64,000 nucleotides of DNA from Streptosporangium saharense (lineage in GTDB: Bacteria > Actinomycetota > Actinomycetes > Streptosporangiales > Streptosporangiaceae): assembly GCF_014203715.1 (NCBI RefSeq), contig NZ_JACHJP010000004.1, positions 124,001 to 188,000 of the forward strand, given 5' to 3'. The notes under the pieces were generated by a model. The model searched no databases. It worked only from the letters and a program-made list of their open reading frames with translations, and was not told where the DNA came from. The position numbers and the translations under genes are program-made. Position 1 is the first letter of the stretch, and each line of letters starts with the position of its first letter. This document shows, one piece after another, positions 44,929 through 55,395 of this stretch.

Positions 44929-45450
44929 CTATCCGGCGAGCGGGAAGGTCGCCTGCTCCCTCCGTGACCGGGATTGGGCCAGGTCGATGGTCTTCCCTGA
45001 AACAAGCGACAGAAGGTGGTCCGTCCTGATGAGCAACGCCGTACGACGTTCACCCGTCGGGGTGTGGACCAGGTCGCCGGCACCGGCGAGCCGTTCGTCG
45101 ACCAGCGTGGTCAGTCCGTCGGGCAGCAGCAGCGGGCAGACCAGCCCGGCCGCGTAGTCGGTCGCGGAGTTGACGGTGAAGGCGGAGGCGGGCCTGACCC
45201 TGCGGGCGCCGAGCGCGCCGCCGACGGCTCCGGGCCTGGGCGGGGAGTCGGCCGAGGCGACCACGGCGACCGGCTCGCGTCCGACGCGGGTCGTGACCTC
45301 GAAGACGGTCACGACGACGCAGGTCGCCGGGCTCACGGCCAGCAGCTCCGGGAGTTCCTCGGCGCACGTCATCGCGCGGGGAAGGCGTACGATCTCATGG
45401 TGAACCTGGTGTGCGAGGAGCCAGCGATGGATCGCGAGGGCGTCCTGCAT
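44929..45450 (-). CDS. YbaK/EbsC-type aminoacyl-tRNA deacylase
   Basis: From the ATG at 45450 the protein is 173 residues with the YbaK fold: LAHQVHHEIVRLPRAMTCAEELPELL, then strand-rich sequence with VCPLLLPDGL and TLVDERL. Members hydrolyse mischarged tRNAs such as Cys-tRNA(Pro). The central conserved Lys of YbaK is not obvious in this sequence, so specificity is uncertain. It diverges from the CCA-adding enzyme gene, also a tRNA enzyme. Confidence 0.8.
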   Translation of the reverse strand: MQDALAIHRWLLAHQVHHEIVRLPRAMTCAEELPELLAVSPATCVVVTVFEVTTRVGREPVAVVASADSPPRPGAVGGALGARRVRPASAFTVNSATDYAAGLVCPLLLPDGLTTLVDERLAGAGDLVHTPTGERRTALLIRTDHLLSLVSGKTIDLAQSRSRREQATFPLAG

Positions 45451-45581
45451 GTGTGTGCTCCTTGCCTCGACTAGCCTCGACGCACGGCCCCCGACGGTCT
45501 CTTGACTGACCGTAACCTGGTGATCGCTTGAGGTGTATCCCCAGAGGGGAACATGTTCCGTAACCGAAGGACCTACCCGGC

Positions 45582-47018
45582 TTGTCCCTTTCAAACCTGA
45601 CTGAGAAGCAGCGGCACGGCATGAGCGAACTGTTCAGAAAGATCGCCCCCGTGGCCGACGAGCTCGGCGAGTTGTTCGCCGCGAAGGGATACCAGATCGC
45701 CCTTGTCGGCGGATCGGTTCGTGACGTCTTCCTCCGCAGGATCGGCAACGATCTCGACCTGACCACCGACGCGCGCCCCGAGGCCGTCCTCGACCTCGTG
45801 CGCGGCTGGGCCGACTCGATCTGGACGATCGGCATCGACTACGGCACGATCGGCGTCCGCAAGGGCGGCTGGCAGTTGGAGATCACCACCTACCGCAGCG
45901 AGTCCTACGACTCGACCTCGCGCAAGCCGGAGGTGGCCTACGGCGACACGCTCGAAGGCGACCTGGCCCGGCGCGACTTCGCCGTCAACGCGATGGCGTT
46001 GCGGCTGCCCTCGCGCGAGTTCGTCGATCCCCACGGCGGTCTGGACGACCTGCACGCCAAGGTGCTGCGCACGCCCGGTCCTCCGGAGCGCTCCTTCGAC
46101 GACGACCCGCTGCGGATGCTCAGGGCCGCCAGGTTCGCCGCCCAGCTCGGGTTCACGGTCGATCCGGCGGCGCTGGCCGCGATGACGGCGATGGCAGAGC
46201 GCATCGAGATCGTCTCGGCCGAGCGCATCCGCGACGAGCTGGACAAGCTCATCCGGGGCGCCCACCCCCGCGAGGGGCTGAAGATCCTGGTCGAGACGGG
46301 CCTGGCCGCCCACGTCCTGCCCGAGCTGCCCAAGCTCCGCCTGGAGATCGACGAGCACCACCGGCACAAGGACGTCTACGAGCACACGCTGATCGTGCTC
46401 GAACAGGCGATCGGCCTTGAGGAGAACGGCCCGGACGGCATCCTGCGCTGGGCCGCGCTGCTGCACGACGTCGGCAAGCCGAAGACACGCCGCCACGAGC
46501 CGGGAGGCCGGGTCTCCTTCCACCACCACGAGGTGGTCGGCGCCCAGCTCGCCAAGAAGCGCATGACGGAGCTGAAGTTCCCCAAGGACGTGGTCGCCGA
46601 CGTCTCCAGGCTGGTCGAACTGCACCTGCGCTTCCACGGGTACGGCACCGGCGAGTGGACCGACTCGGCCGTGCGCCGCTACGTCCGCGACGCCGGGCAC
46701 CTGCTCGACCGCCTGCACAAGCTGACCCGCGCCGACTGCACGACCCGCAACAGGCGTAAGGCGCAGGCGCTCTCGCAGACCTACGACCAGCTTGAGGAGC
46801 GCATCGCCAGGCTGGCCGAGGAGGAGGAGCTCGGCAAGATCCGGCCCGAGCTGGACGGCAACGAGATCCAGGAGATCCTGGGCGTTTCTCCCGGCCCCGT
46901 CGTGGGACGCGCCTACAAGTTCCTGCTGGAGATGCGCCTGGACAAGGGGGTCGTCGGCAAGGAGGCCGCCGCTCTCGCCCTGCGCGAATGGGCCGGGGAG
47001 AACGGGATCGCGTCCTGA
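45582..47018 (+). CDS. cca: CCA-adding tRNA nucleotidyltransferase
   Basis: The 478-residue protein has the nucleotidyltransferase head ([23 protein letters not shown]) with the metal Asp pair, a neck with [14 protein letters not shown], and a C-terminal HD domain ([15 protein letters not shown], then [15 protein letters not shown]). It adds or repairs the CCA end of tRNAs, which is needed here because at least the tRNA-Ile in the window does not encode CCA. A TTG at 45582 has GAAGGA upstream; an ATG at 45621 is an alternative. Confidence 0.93.
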   Translation: MSLSNLTEKQRHGMSELFRKIAPVADELGELFAAKGYQIALVGGSVRDVFLRRIGNDLDLTTDARPEAVLDLVRGWADSIWTIGIDYGTIGVRKGGWQLEITTYRSESYDSTSRKPEVAYGDTLEGDLARRDFAVNAMALRLPSREFVDPHGGLDDLHAKVLRTPGPPERSFDDDPLRMLRAARFAAQLGFTVDPAALAAMTAMAERIEIVSAERIRDELDKLIRGAHPREGLKILVETGLAAHVLPELPKLRLEIDEHHRHKDVYEHTLIVLEQAIGLEENGPDGILRWAALLHDVGKPKTRRHEPGGRVSFHHHEVVGAQLAKKRMTELKFPKDVVADVSRLVELHLRFHGYGTGEWTDSAVRRYVRDAGHLLDRLHKLTRADCTTRNRRKAQALSQTYDQLEERIARLAEEEELGKIRPELDGNEIQEILGVSPGPVVGRAYKFLLEMRLDKGVVGKEAAALALREWAGENGIAS

Positions 47019-48250
47019 ACCCCTCCTGGGAGGCCCTGGACCGCGAGCACGTCTGGCACCCCTACGCCGCGGTGCCCCCCGCCGTGCCGGTCCACCCGGT
47101 CTCCAGGGCCGATGGCGTACGGCTGACGCTGACCGACGGTCGGCGGCTCGTCGACGGCATGTCGTCCTGGTGGGCCGCGATCCACGGCTACAACCATCCC
47201 AGGCTCAACCGGGCGCTGACCGACCAGCTCGGGGACATGGCGCACGTCATGTTCGGCGGCCTCACCCACGAGCCCGCCGTACGGCTCGCGCGCACCCTGG
47301 CGGAGATGACCGGGCTGCCCCGGGTGTTCCTGGCCGACTCGGGCTCGGTCGCGGTCGAGGTCGCGATCAAGATGGCCTTCCAGTTCACCGGGAGGAGCCG
47401 CCTGCTCACGGTCAGGGGCGGCTACCACGGCGACACCTTCGGCGCGATGGCCGTCTGCGACCCGGTCAACGGCATGCACCACCTGTTCTCCGGCGCCCTG
47501 CCCAAGCACGTGTTCGCCGACCGGCCGCCCGCCGCGTTCGACGACGACTACCTGACCCACCTGGACGAGACCGTCGCCGCGCACGCGGACGAGCTGGCGG
47601 CCATCATCGTGGAGCCGGTCGTGCAGGGCGCGGGCGGCATGCACTTCTACCACCCCGCCTACCTGCGCAGGCTCCGCGAACTTGCCGACGGGTACGGCCT
47701 GCTGCTGATCGCCGACGAGATCGCCACCGGCTTCGGCAGGACGGGAGAGCTGTTCGGCTGCGACCACGCCGGGATCCGCCCCGACATCATGTGCCTGGGC
47801 AAGGCGCTGACCGGCGGCTACATGTCCCTGGCCGCGACGCTGTGCACCGAGCGGGTGGCCGAGGGCATCGGGACGCTCATGCACGGGCCGACCTTCATGG
47901 GCAACCCGCTGGCCAGCGCCGTCGCGGGCGCGAGCCTCGACCTGCTGGCCGAACGCCCGTGGCGGCGGGAGGTCGCCCTGATCGAGGAGGGCCTGACCCG
48001 TGGCCTGGCCGAGGCCGCCAAGGCTCCCGGGGTCAAGGACGTGCGGGTGCTCGGCGCGATCGGCGTCGTCGAGACCCACGAGCCGGTCGACGTCGGGCGG
48101 GTCCAGGACGTCGTGATGGAGCACGGCGTCTGGCTGCGGCCGTTCGGCCGGTTGATCTACACGATGCCGCCCTACTCGATCGGCGACGACCTCGGCCTGA
48201 TCACGACCGCGATGACGGCAGCGGCGTTCTCGATCGATCCCCGGGCGTGA
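46988..48250 (+). CDS. bioA: Adenosylmethionine-8-amino-7-oxononanoate aminotransferase
   Basis: The 420-residue protein has BioA hallmarks: [53 protein letters not shown] and the PLP Lys in [17 protein letters not shown], with [10 protein letters not shown] later. It makes 7,8-diaminononanoate for biotin synthesis. The only ATG overlaps the end of cca by 31 bases and lacks a ribosome site, so translation may depend on coupling. No other bio gene is in the window. Confidence 0.93.
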   Translation: MGRGERDRVLNPSWEALDREHVWHPYAAVPPAVPVHPVSRADGVRLTLTDGRRLVDGMSSWWAAIHGYNHPRLNRALTDQLGDMAHVMFGGLTHEPAVRLARTLAEMTGLPRVFLADSGSVAVEVAIKMAFQFTGRSRLLTVRGGYHGDTFGAMAVCDPVNGMHHLFSGALPKHVFADRPPAAFDDDYLTHLDETVAAHADELAAIIVEPVVQGAGGMHFYHPAYLRRLRELADGYGLLLIADEIATGFGRTGELFGCDHAGIRPDIMCLGKALTGGYMSLAATLCTERVAEGIGTLMHGPTFMGNPLASAVAGASLDLLAERPWRREVALIEEGLTRGLAEAAKAPGVKDVRVLGAIGVVETHEPVDVGRVQDVVMEHGVWLRPFGRLIYTMPPYSIGDDLGLITTAMTAAAFSIDPRA

Positions 48251-49502
48251 CCATCCGGTAGACCACCGCGCCGCCGAGGTATCCGGCCGTGATGAGCCCG
48301 AGCACCAGCATCGACCTGCCGTCCGCGGGCAGCAGCGCCGCGGCGATGGCGGCGGCGATCACGTAGGTGCCGTTGAAGAGCATGTCGTAGATCGAGAAGG
48401 CCCGGCCCAGGTAGACGTCCTCGACGTCCCGCTGCACGCGCGTGTCCGTGCAGATCTTGATGCTCTGCCCGGCCAGGCCGAGCACGAAGCCGCCCGCCGC
48501 GAAGCCCCACTGCTGGAACGGCGCGCACAGCGCGAACGACAGCACCCCCGCGGTGACCAGCATGGCCGGGATCCAGGTGTCGATCCCGAAGCGCTCGGTC
48601 GCCCACGGCGTGACCACGACGGCCAGGGCGTAGCCGACCCCCGAGGTGGCCAGCACGAGGGAGGTCACGTCGAGCGCGTTCTCGGCGCTGTCGGCGAAGT
48701 AGTAACGCGAGAGCATCACGACCATCGCCGTGCACATGCCGTACACGAAACGGTGGGTGGCCATCGCGCCGAGCGCGGCGGCGGCCGCCCGGTGGCCCGC
48801 GATGTGGCGGGCGCCGTCGATGAGGCCGCCGACCACGTTGCGCAGCGCCTGGGCGGTCTGCGGCATGTCCGCGTCGTGGGCGGGGCCGAGGAGCCGCCTG
48901 TCCATGGTCCTGGCGATCAGCGCGCTCGAACCGAAGGTGACGCCGGAGATGACCAGCAGCGCCGCCGTGCTGCGGTGGTCGCCGCCGAAGGCCCGGTGCA
49001 GCAGGTAGCCGACCCCGGCGCCGACGAAGGTGACGACGGTGCCCGAGGTGGGGGTGACCGCGTTGGCCATCAGCAGACGGCTGCCGGGGACGACGTGCGG
49101 CAGAGAGGCGCCGAGGGCGGCCAGGAAGAAGCGGTTGACGCCGAGCACGGCGAGCGCGGCGGCGTAGAAGACCCCGTCGGGGACGCCCGCGAGCAGCAGC
49201 GCCGCGGCCAGGAGCAGCAGCGTCCCGCGCACCATCGGCGCGACCACCAGGATCTGCCGCCGCGACCACCGGTCGATGAACACGCCCACGAAGGGACCGA
49301 GGATGGAGTACGGCAGGAACAGTACGGCCAGCCCGACGGCGATCTCCGTCGCGCTGGTGTTCTTCTCAGGGCTGAAGAAGGCGAATCCGGCCACCGCGAA
49401 CTGGAAGACACCGTCGGAGAACTGCGAGGCGAGACGGGTGCCGAACAACCGCCTGAAGTCCCGGCCCCTCAGCAGTACGCGTAGATCGGATACGAATGAC
49501 AC
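48201..49502 (-). CDS. MFS transporter
   Basis: The 433-residue protein has 12 predicted membrane helices and the MFS motif between helices 2 and 3 ([18 protein letters not shown]). The start [19 protein letters not shown] is typical of the DUF-type MFS exporters of actinomycetes. Substrate unknown. It overlaps bioA at their 3' ends by 50 bases (convergent), so the two transcripts would be complementary there. It diverges from idi. Confidence 0.85.
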   Translation of the reverse strand: MSFVSDLRVLLRGRDFRRLFGTRLASQFSDGVFQFAVAGFAFFSPEKNTSATEIAVGLAVLFLPYSILGPFVGVFIDRWSRRQILVVAPMVRGTLLLLAAALLLAGVPDGVFYAAALAVLGVNRFFLAALGASLPHVVPGSRLLMANAVTPTSGTVVTFVGAGVGYLLHRAFGGDHRSTAALLVISGVTFGSSALIARTMDRRLLGPAHDADMPQTAQALRNVVGGLIDGARHIAGHRAAAAALGAMATHRFVYGMCTAMVVMLSRYYFADSAENALDVTSLVLATSGVGYALAVVVTPWATERFGIDTWIPAMLVTAGVLSFALCAPFQQWGFAAGGFVLGLAGQSIKICTDTRVQRDVEDVYLGRAFSIYDMLFNGTYVIAAAIAAALLPADGRSMLVLGLITAGYLGGAVVYRMVTPGDRSRTPLPSSRS

Positions 49503-49633
49503 GGGCTCAGCCTACGCGTGGCGGATTGACCTCGACATCAGGAGGATCCTGCCTTGCCGGACACTTCACCACCTTTCATGACGTAACGCTGATCAGGCAG
49601 AACGAGCAGACATGGTCACGTACCCTCGATCGG

Positions 49634-50236
49634 GTGACAGCTGATGAACACGTCGTGCTCGTCGACTCCGAGGGAAACGCGATCGGCACGGCGCCCAAGG
49701 CCACGGTGCACGGTCCCGACACGCCCCTGCATCTCGCCTTCTCCAGCTACGTGTTCGACGGTCTGAGACGGGTGCTGCTCACCCGCAGGGCGTCGCACAA
49801 GATCACTTGGCCGGGGGTGCTGACGAACAGTTGCTGCGGGCACCCGCTGCCCGGCGAGCCGCTCTCCGAGGCGGTGATCCGCAGGCTCTCCCACGAGCTC
49901 GGGCTGAGCGTCGAGAGCGTCGACCTGCTGCTGCCACGCTTCTCCTACCGGGCGGTCATGGACAGCGGGATCGTCGAGCGGGAGCTGTGCCCGGTCTACC
50001 GAGTCGTGGTCGACGCCGAGGCCGCGCCCAATCCCGACGAGGTCGGGGAGACGCGCTGGATGCCGTGGCGGGAGTTCACGGCCCGGGTGCTCGCCGGTGA
50101 CCTCGCGGTCTCCCCGTGGTGCCGCGAGCAGATCCCCCACCTGGCCGGGCTCGGCGACGACCCGCTCGGCTGGCCGGTCGCCGACCCCGAGGAACTGCCC
50201 GCCGCCGCCCGCCCCACCGTCACCCGACCCGCCTGA
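49634..50236 (+). CDS. idi: Isopentenyl-diphosphate delta-isomerase (type I)
   Basis: From the GTG at 49634 the protein is 200 residues with the type I isomerase signature: [28 protein letters not shown] holding the catalytic Cys, the Nudix-like [13 protein letters not shown], and [11 protein letters not shown] with the catalytic Glu, and the final W pocket ISPWC-like segment (SPWCREQ). It balances IPP and DMAPP for isoprenoids. An in-frame upstream start would reach the divergent MFS gene and has no ribosome site. Confidence 0.92.
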   Translation: MTADEHVVLVDSEGNAIGTAPKATVHGPDTPLHLAFSSYVFDGLRRVLLTRRASHKITWPGVLTNSCCGHPLPGEPLSEAVIRRLSHELGLSVESVDLLLPRFSYRAVMDSGIVERELCPVYRVVVDAEAAPNPDEVGETRWMPWREFTARVLAGDLAVSPWCREQIPHLAGLGDDPLGWPVADPEELPAAARPTVTRPA

Positions 50237-50248
50237 CCTGCTGTACGG

Positions 50249-50289
50249 CGAGGCCCTCCGTCCGAATCCGGGCGGAGGGCCTCGTCTTT
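50249..50289. terminator. Terminator between idi and ino1
   Basis: CGAGGCCCTCCG and CGGAGGGCCTCG form a 12-pair stem followed by TCTTTG. It lies between convergent genes. Confidence 0.82.
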
Positions 50290-50306
50290 GTCCGGGGAGC
50301 AGGGGC

Positions 50307-51386
50307 TCAGCGCTCGACCTCGCCGCGGATGAACTTCTCCACGTACTCCCTGGCCTCGTCGTCGGAGTACTGCTCCGGCGGGGACTTCATGAAGTAGGAG
50401 GAGGCCGACAGGATCGGCCCGGCGATGCCCCGGTCAAGGGCGATCTTGGCCGCGCGGACCGCGTCGATGATGATGCCCGCGGAGTTCGGGGAGTCCCAGA
50501 CCTCCAGCTTGTACTCCAGGTTCAGCGGGGTGTCGCCGAAGGACCTGCCCTCAAGACGGACGTAGGCCCACTTGCGGTCGTCGAGCCACGGCACGTGGTC
50601 GGACGGGCCGATGTGCACGTCCGCCTTGCCCATCTCGTGCGGGATCTGCGAGGTGACCGACTGGGTCTTGGAGATCTTCTTGGACTGCAGGCGCTTGCGC
50701 TCCAGCATGTTCATGAAGTCCATGTTCCCGCCGAAGTTCAGCTGGTAGGTGCGCAGCAACTCGACGCCGCGGTCCTCGAACAGCTTGGCCATCACCCGGT
50801 GCGTGATGGTGGCGCCGACCTGCGACTTGATGTCGTCGCCGACGATCGGCACACCGGCCTCGGTGAACTTCTCGGCCCACACGGGGTCGGAGGCGATGAA
50901 GACGGGGAGCGCGTTGACGAAGGCGACCTTGGCGTCGAGGGCGCACTGGGCGTAGAAGCGGTCGGCGTCCTCGGAGCCGACCGGCAGGTAGGAGACGAGG
51001 ACGTCGACGTTGTTGTCCTTCAGGACCTGCACGACGTCGACCGGGGCCTCATCGGACTCCTCGATCATGTCGCGGTAGAACTCGCCAAGACCGTCGTAGG
51101 TGTGGCCACGCTGCACGGTGACGCCGAGCGGCGGCACGTCGCAGATCTTGATGGTGTTGTTCTCCGAGGCCACGATCGCCTCGGAGAGGTCGCGCCCGAC
51201 CTTCTTCGCGTCCACGTCGAAGGCCGCGACGAACTCGACGTCGCCGACGTGGTAGTCACCGAACTTGACGTGCATCAGGCCCGGCACCCGGCTGCCCGGA
51301 TCGGCGTCCTTGTAGTAATGCACGCCCTGCACGAGCGACGAGGCGCAGTTGCCTACACCGACAATGGCTACGCGCACCGAACCCAT
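50307..51386 (-). CDS. ino1: Inositol-3-phosphate synthase
   Basis: The 359-residue protein has the actinobacterial Ino1 pattern: a Rossmann start [73 protein letters not shown] and [11 protein letters not shown]. It converts glucose 6-phosphate to inositol phosphate, the first step to mycothiol and phosphatidylinositol, which fits a mycothiol-making actinomycete. The PadR-type gene lies 27 bases upstream on the same strand, so it may regulate or be cotranscribed with ino1. Confidence 0.95.
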   Translation of the reverse strand: MGSVRVAIVGVGNCASSLVQGVHYYKDADPGSRVPGLMHVKFGDYHVGDVEFVAAFDVDAKKVGRDLSEAIVASENNTIKICDVPPLGVTVQRGHTYDGLGEFYRDMIEESDEAPVDVVQVLKDNNVDVLVSYLPVGSEDADRFYAQCALDAKVAFVNALPVFIASDPVWAEKFTEAGVPIVGDDIKSQVGATITHRVMAKLFEDRGVELLRTYQLNFGGNMDFMNMLERKRLQSKKISKTQSVTSQIPHEMGKADVHIGPSDHVPWLDDRKWAYVRLEGRSFGDTPLNLEYKLEVWDSPNSAGIIIDAVRAAKIALDRGIAGPILSASSYFMKSPPEQYSDDEAREYVEKFIRGEVER

Positions 51387-51413
51387 GGCACTCGCTCCCC
51401 TTGTTTCGAATGG

Positions 51414-52082
51414 TCAATTGTCTTCCGAGGCGGGGTGCCGCCCCCTGTTATCCGCGCCGGGCGCGGGCGCCCGGGAGGTCCCTTCCTGTGCGGGGCGCCG
51501 CTCTTCCTCAGATGCGGAACCCCGTCGCTCCGTGGCGATCAGCTCATTCAACCAGCGCACTTCGCGTTCGACCGACTCCAGACCGTGACGCTGGAGCTCT
51601 AGCGTGTAGCTGTCCAGACGCTCCCTGGTCCTGGCCAGAGCCGTACGGACACCGTCGAGGCGTTCCTCCAGCCTGCTGCGGCGTCCTTCGAGGATCCGCA
51701 GCCGCACCTCGGTCTCCGTGTGCCTGAAGAAGGCGAAGTGGACGCCGAAGCTCTCGTCCTCCCAGGCCGAGGGCCCCGCCTGGGTGAGCAGCTCCTGGAG
51801 GCGCTCCTTCCCCTCCGCCGTCAGCTTGTAGACGATCTTCGAGCGTCGTCCGGTGAGCGTGATCGGGCTCTCGGCCGCGGGCACGTCCGAGTCGTCGTCC
51901 TCGACGATCAGCCCGTCGTGCAGGAGCTGACGAAGACAGGGGTAGAGCGAGCCGTAGGAGAACGCGCGAAACATTCCGAGCAGAGAGTTGAGCCGTTTGC
52001 GCAGCTCATAGCCATGGAGCGGGGTCTCGTGCAGCGACCCGAGCACGGCGAGCTCCAGCACGCCGCTACGTCCGCCGGCCAC
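51414..52082 (-). CDS. PadR-family transcriptional regulator
   Basis: From the GTG at 52082, with AGAGGTGG upstream, the protein is 222 residues. The PadR winged helix is clear: LELAVLGSLHETPLHGYELRKRL, FSYGSLYPCLRQLLHDGLI, then SKIVYKLTAEGKERLQELL. A long coiled C-terminal region (Vir_C-like, about 115-200) provides dimerisation. PadR genes next to ino1 are common in actinobacteria. An ATGTATCG-type inverted repeat directly upstream is its probable operator, suggesting autoregulation of this gene and possibly ino1. Confidence 0.9.
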   Translation of the reverse strand: MAGGRSGVLELAVLGSLHETPLHGYELRKRLNSLLGMFRAFSYGSLYPCLRQLLHDGLIVEDDDSDVPAAESPITLTGRRSKIVYKLTAEGKERLQELLTQAGPSAWEDESFGVHFAFFRHTETEVRLRILEGRRSRLEERLDGVRTALARTRERLDSYTLELQRHGLESVEREVRWLNELIATERRGSASEEERRPAQEGTSRAPAPGADNRGRHPASEDN

Positions 52083-52460
52083 GGGAAACCACCACCTCTC
52101 GCATCGATGTATCGAGCCGATACATCCTGAGGATACGTCGTGCCAACATATCTCTGCAATTAACGACTTTCCCAAGAGGTTGGGCGCAAACAGTAAAAAG
52201 CCGTAGTGTGGCGCTTATGTGGTCACAGCGAACGGCAGCGGGCTCGGCCCCTCGCATGGCCAAGACCACTTCCCAATGTGGGAAATTCCACGCTCGGGTG
52301 GGGGAGGTCTGCCATCGTGGTTTCCGGAACCACGTGACGGCCTCACCCGTCCTCGGGAACGGAGATCCGCCCGGATGGGTCGGCTACCAGTGAGCCAAGG
52401 CGACGAGGGGATCGCATCCAAGCGGTAATCTCGCCCGCCTGCACGCCGTCGTAGACACCG
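52083..52460. promoter_or_regulatory. Divergent control region between padR and the PBP gene
   Basis: This 378-base gap holds the PadR operator near its left end and should hold both promoters. TTGGGC and TAGTGT with an 18-base spacer (about 52180-52209) are a possible plus-strand promoter for the PBP gene. I see no convincing gene; a short frame at 52208 has no ribosome site and no protein-like sequence. Confidence 0.4.
52106..52126. promoter_or_regulatory. Probable PadR operator
   Basis: GATGTATCG and CGATACATC form a perfect 9-base inverted repeat with a 3-base centre, 23 bases upstream of the padR start. ATGT and ACAT at the ends match the usual PadR operator pattern. Confidence 0.7.
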
Positions 52461-55394
52461 ATGACCGAACGAGGACGCGTGAGTTACAGCAACAGCCATG
52501 ACCCGGAGCCGCACGGGCGCCCTCAAGCCCCTGACGTGTCGGCTCGTCAGGGACGGCGCCGTCGCTCAGGCACGGGAGCCGCTTCCCCTGCGGTTCCCCC
52601 GCCACCGCTTCCCCAAACCGGAGACGCCGGACAGGCGACCCAGATCTACGCCCAGCCGAACTTCCAGGGGCGGCCGCCGTACGGTGACCCCGGGCCAGGA
52701 CGCCGCCAGGAGGCGCCTCCCCTCGACGGACGCAGGCCCGAGGCCGCCTTCGAGGACACCCAGGCCATGCTCGCCGCCCAGGCCGCCCAGGCCGCGGGCC
52801 GTACGGCGGTGCACCCGTCTCCTGTGCCGCAGGCCGCCCCACAGACCGGTGCGCGGGCGGCCATGGACGACCAGGCAACCCAGATCGGCTCGCCCATGCA
52901 GGGGGGACCGGTCGCCTCCGGGGGGCGCAGGCGCGCTCGTGGACGTGGATCCGCGGGACGGGCCGACGCCCAGGGACAGGCCTTCGCCGAGCAGGACGGC
53001 CCCGGCGGTCCTGGTGGCCCGGGTGGCCCGGGTGGTCCCGGTGGACCCGGTGACGAGGACGGCGGGGGCAAGCCCCGGCGCAGGGGCTGGAGACGCTTCC
53101 TGCCGAGCTGGAAGATCGTGGTCGCGGGCTTCACGATCCTCGCCGCGGGCGTCTTCGGCATGATCGCCGTCGCCTACGCCAACACGCCGGTGCCCACCAC
53201 CGCACAGGCGAGCGTGGACGATCAGGGCAGCGTCATCCACTACGCCGACGGCAAGGTCCTCGCCCGTCTGGGCGTCAAGCGTACGCCGGTGACGATCAAG
53301 GACATTCCCGAGGCGATGCAGGACGCGACCATCGCGGCGGAGAACCACTCCTTCCGCGAGGACAGCGGCATCGACTTCAGGGGCATGGCCCGGTCGCTGT
53401 GGAGCACGGTCAGCGGCAACCAGGTCCAGGGCGCCTCGACGATCACCCAGCAGATGGCCCGCAACTACTACGACGGGCTCAGCCAGGAGGTCTCGATCCA
53501 GCGGAAGGTCAAGGAGATCTTCGTCGCGATCAAGATCAGCAAAACCCTGCCGAAGGACGAGATCCTCACCCGCTACCTGAACATCATCTACTTCGGTCGT
53601 GGCGCCAACGGCATCCAGGCCGCGTCGAAGGAGTTCTTCGGCAAGAACGTGCAGCAGCTCACCCCGCCGGAGGCCGCCTACCTCGCGGGCCGCATCCAGA
53701 ACCCCGGCAACTTCGACCGGCTTGAGGCCAACAAGAAGTTCGCCGCCACCAAAGAGCGCTACGAGTACGTGCTCAACAACATGGTGAAGCTGAACCCCGG
53801 CAAGTACGACAAGTACGCCACGGTTCCCTTCGAGAGCCTCAAGTTCAAGAAGATCAAGACGACCGAGATCAACAAGGGTCTCAGGGGCTACATGCTCGAC
53901 ATCGTGTTCAGGGAGCTCGCCAGGCGCGGCATCGACAGGGAGCAGCTGGACACCGGGGGCTACCACGTCTACACCACCTTCGACGAGCAGAAGATGAAGG
54001 ACGCCCAGAAGGTGGTCAAGGCTCGCACCGCCAACCTGGAGTCCACCATCCACGCCAGCGTCGCGTCGGTGAACCCGAAGAACGGTCGAGTGGTCGCCTT
54101 CTACAGCGGAGACGACTTCGTCAAGGACTTCAACAACCGCGCCTTCGACGCCGCCAAGCAGGCGGCCTCCGCGTTCAAGCCCTATGTGCTGGCGGCGTGG
54201 CTGGAGAAGGGCAACTCGCTGGACAGCTACATCGACGGTGTTTCCTCGATCAAGCTGCCCGGCACGACCCCCATCAAGAACTCGCACGTCGCGCCGTACG
54301 GACCGATCACCACGGTCAAGGCCATGGCCGACTCGGTGAACACCGTCTTCGCCCAGATGGGGCAGGTCGTCGGCCTTGACGAGGTGGCCAGGATCGCCAA
54401 GGACGCCGGGGTCGGCGAGCGGGTCAAGAACAGCCCCCTCTACGGCGGTAAGAACGCGGTCGACTGGGCGGTCGAGCACCAGAGGTTCCAGACCACCATC
54501 GGGGTCTCCTCGGTCACCGCGGTCGAGCAGGCCGCCGGATACTCGATCTTCGCGAACGCCGGCAAGCACGTCGACTGGCACACCATCGTCAAGGTGACCA
54601 ACAAGTCAGGGCTGGTGCTCGCGGAGGAGAAGATCGAGCGGCAGGTCATCAGCCCCGAGGCGGCGGCTGATGCGACCTACGCGCTCCAGGCCGTCGTCAA
54701 GCAGGGCACCGGTACCGCCGCGAACCTGGGCGTGCGTCCGGTGGCCGGAAAGACCGGTACGAACAACGAGTACAAGGACGCCTGGTTCGTCGGCTTCACC
54801 CCGCAGATCGTCACCGCGGTCGGCATGTCCAAGGACGTGCCCTACAGCAAGCCGCAGGGGCAGCCGGGAAGGCACAAGCTCAAGGTCGACAAGTACGGTC
54901 TGCCGAACCGCAAGTTCAAGGTCGTGTCCTGGGAGGAGGAGCCGATGCCCTCCTTCATCGGTGGCGGCGGCACTCCCACCCAGATCTGGCACGACTACAT
55001 GGCCCTCATCACCGCCAAGGACAAGGTCGAGCAGTTCCCCCCGAGGGCGAACGGCGGCACCCTGAACAACCTGGCGACGCCGGAGCCGACTCCCAGCCCC
55101 ACGCCGACCGACACCTACAACCCTGACGGCGGTTACGGCGACTCCGACGGTGGCGGGGACGACGGCATGCCCGACGACAACCAGTGTCTGCCCGGGGACA
55201 TCTCGTGTGACCCGACGCTCGACGACGACGGCACCGGGACCGGTCAGCGTGACGACCTCGGCACCGACGACGGTACGGGTGACGGGACAGGCGACGGCAC
55301 AGGCGATGGAACGGGCGACGGCATAGGGCTCGACTCGGGCGCCGCGCCGGGCGCCGCCGTACCCGATCCGAAACCGACGGGACAACACCACTGA
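52461..55394 (+). CDS. Class A penicillin-binding protein (transglycosylase/transpeptidase)
   Basis: The 977-residue protein has a disordered cytosolic N-terminus with a collagen-like Gly-Gly-Pro run (179-197), one membrane helix (218-240), a GT51 domain (ENHSF at 294-298, GASTITQQMARNYY, ILTRYLNIIYFG), and a transpeptidase domain with SAFK (570-573), SVN (625-627) and KTG (764-766). In the first GT51 motif the usual EDxxF is ENxxF; the catalytic Glu is kept. The tail has Thr/Pro and Gly-Asp-Gly-Thr repeats. It polymerises and crosslinks peptidoglycan. Confidence 0.95.
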   Translation: MTERGRVSYSNSHDPEPHGRPQAPDVSARQGRRRRSGTGAASPAVPPPPLPQTGDAGQATQIYAQPNFQGRPPYGDPGPGRRQEAPPLDGRRPEAAFEDTQAMLAAQAAQAAGRTAVHPSPVPQAAPQTGARAAMDDQATQIGSPMQGGPVASGGRRRARGRGSAGRADAQGQAFAEQDGPGGPGGPGGPGGPGGPGDEDGGGKPRRRGWRRFLPSWKIVVAGFTILAAGVFGMIAVAYANTPVPTTAQASVDDQGSVIHYADGKVLARLGVKRTPVTIKDIPEAMQDATIAAENHSFREDSGIDFRGMARSLWSTVSGNQVQGASTITQQMARNYYDGLSQEVSIQRKVKEIFVAIKISKTLPKDEILTRYLNIIYFGRGANGIQAASKEFFGKNVQQLTPPEAAYLAGRIQNPGNFDRLEANKKFAATKERYEYVLNNMVKLNPGKYDKYATVPFESLKFKKIKTTEINKGLRGYMLDIVFRELARRGIDREQLDTGGYHVYTTFDEQKMKDAQKVVKARTANLESTIHASVASVNPKNGRVVAFYSGDDFVKDFNNRAFDAAKQAASAFKPYVLAAWLEKGNSLDSYIDGVSSIKLPGTTPIKNSHVAPYGPITTVKAMADSVNTVFAQMGQVVGLDEVARIAKDAGVGERVKNSPLYGGKNAVDWAVEHQRFQTTIGVSSVTAVEQAAGYSIFANAGKHVDWHTIVKVTNKSGLVLAEEKIERQVISPEAAADATYALQAVVKQGTGTAANLGVRPVAGKTGTNNEYKDAWFVGFTPQIVTAVGMSKDVPYSKPQGQPGRHKLKVDKYGLPNRKFKVVSWEEEPMPSFIGGGGTPTQIWHDYMALITAKDKVEQFPPRANGGTLNNLATPEPTPSPTPTDTYNPDGGYGDSDGGGDDGMPDDNQCLPGDISCDPTLDDDGTGTGQRDDLGTDDGTGDGTGDGTGDGTGDGIGLDSGAAPGAAVPDPKPTGQHH

Positions 55395-55395
55395 T

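Noticed and set aside
46700..46987. Biotin-type operator or riboswitch before bioA
   Set aside because: The upstream sequence is entirely inside the cca coding region, and I see no palindromic BirA/BioQ-type site.
52566..54581. A 671-residue open frame antisense to the PBP gene
   Set aside because: It is the mirror of a well-supported class A PBP and has no ribosome site or recognisable domain.
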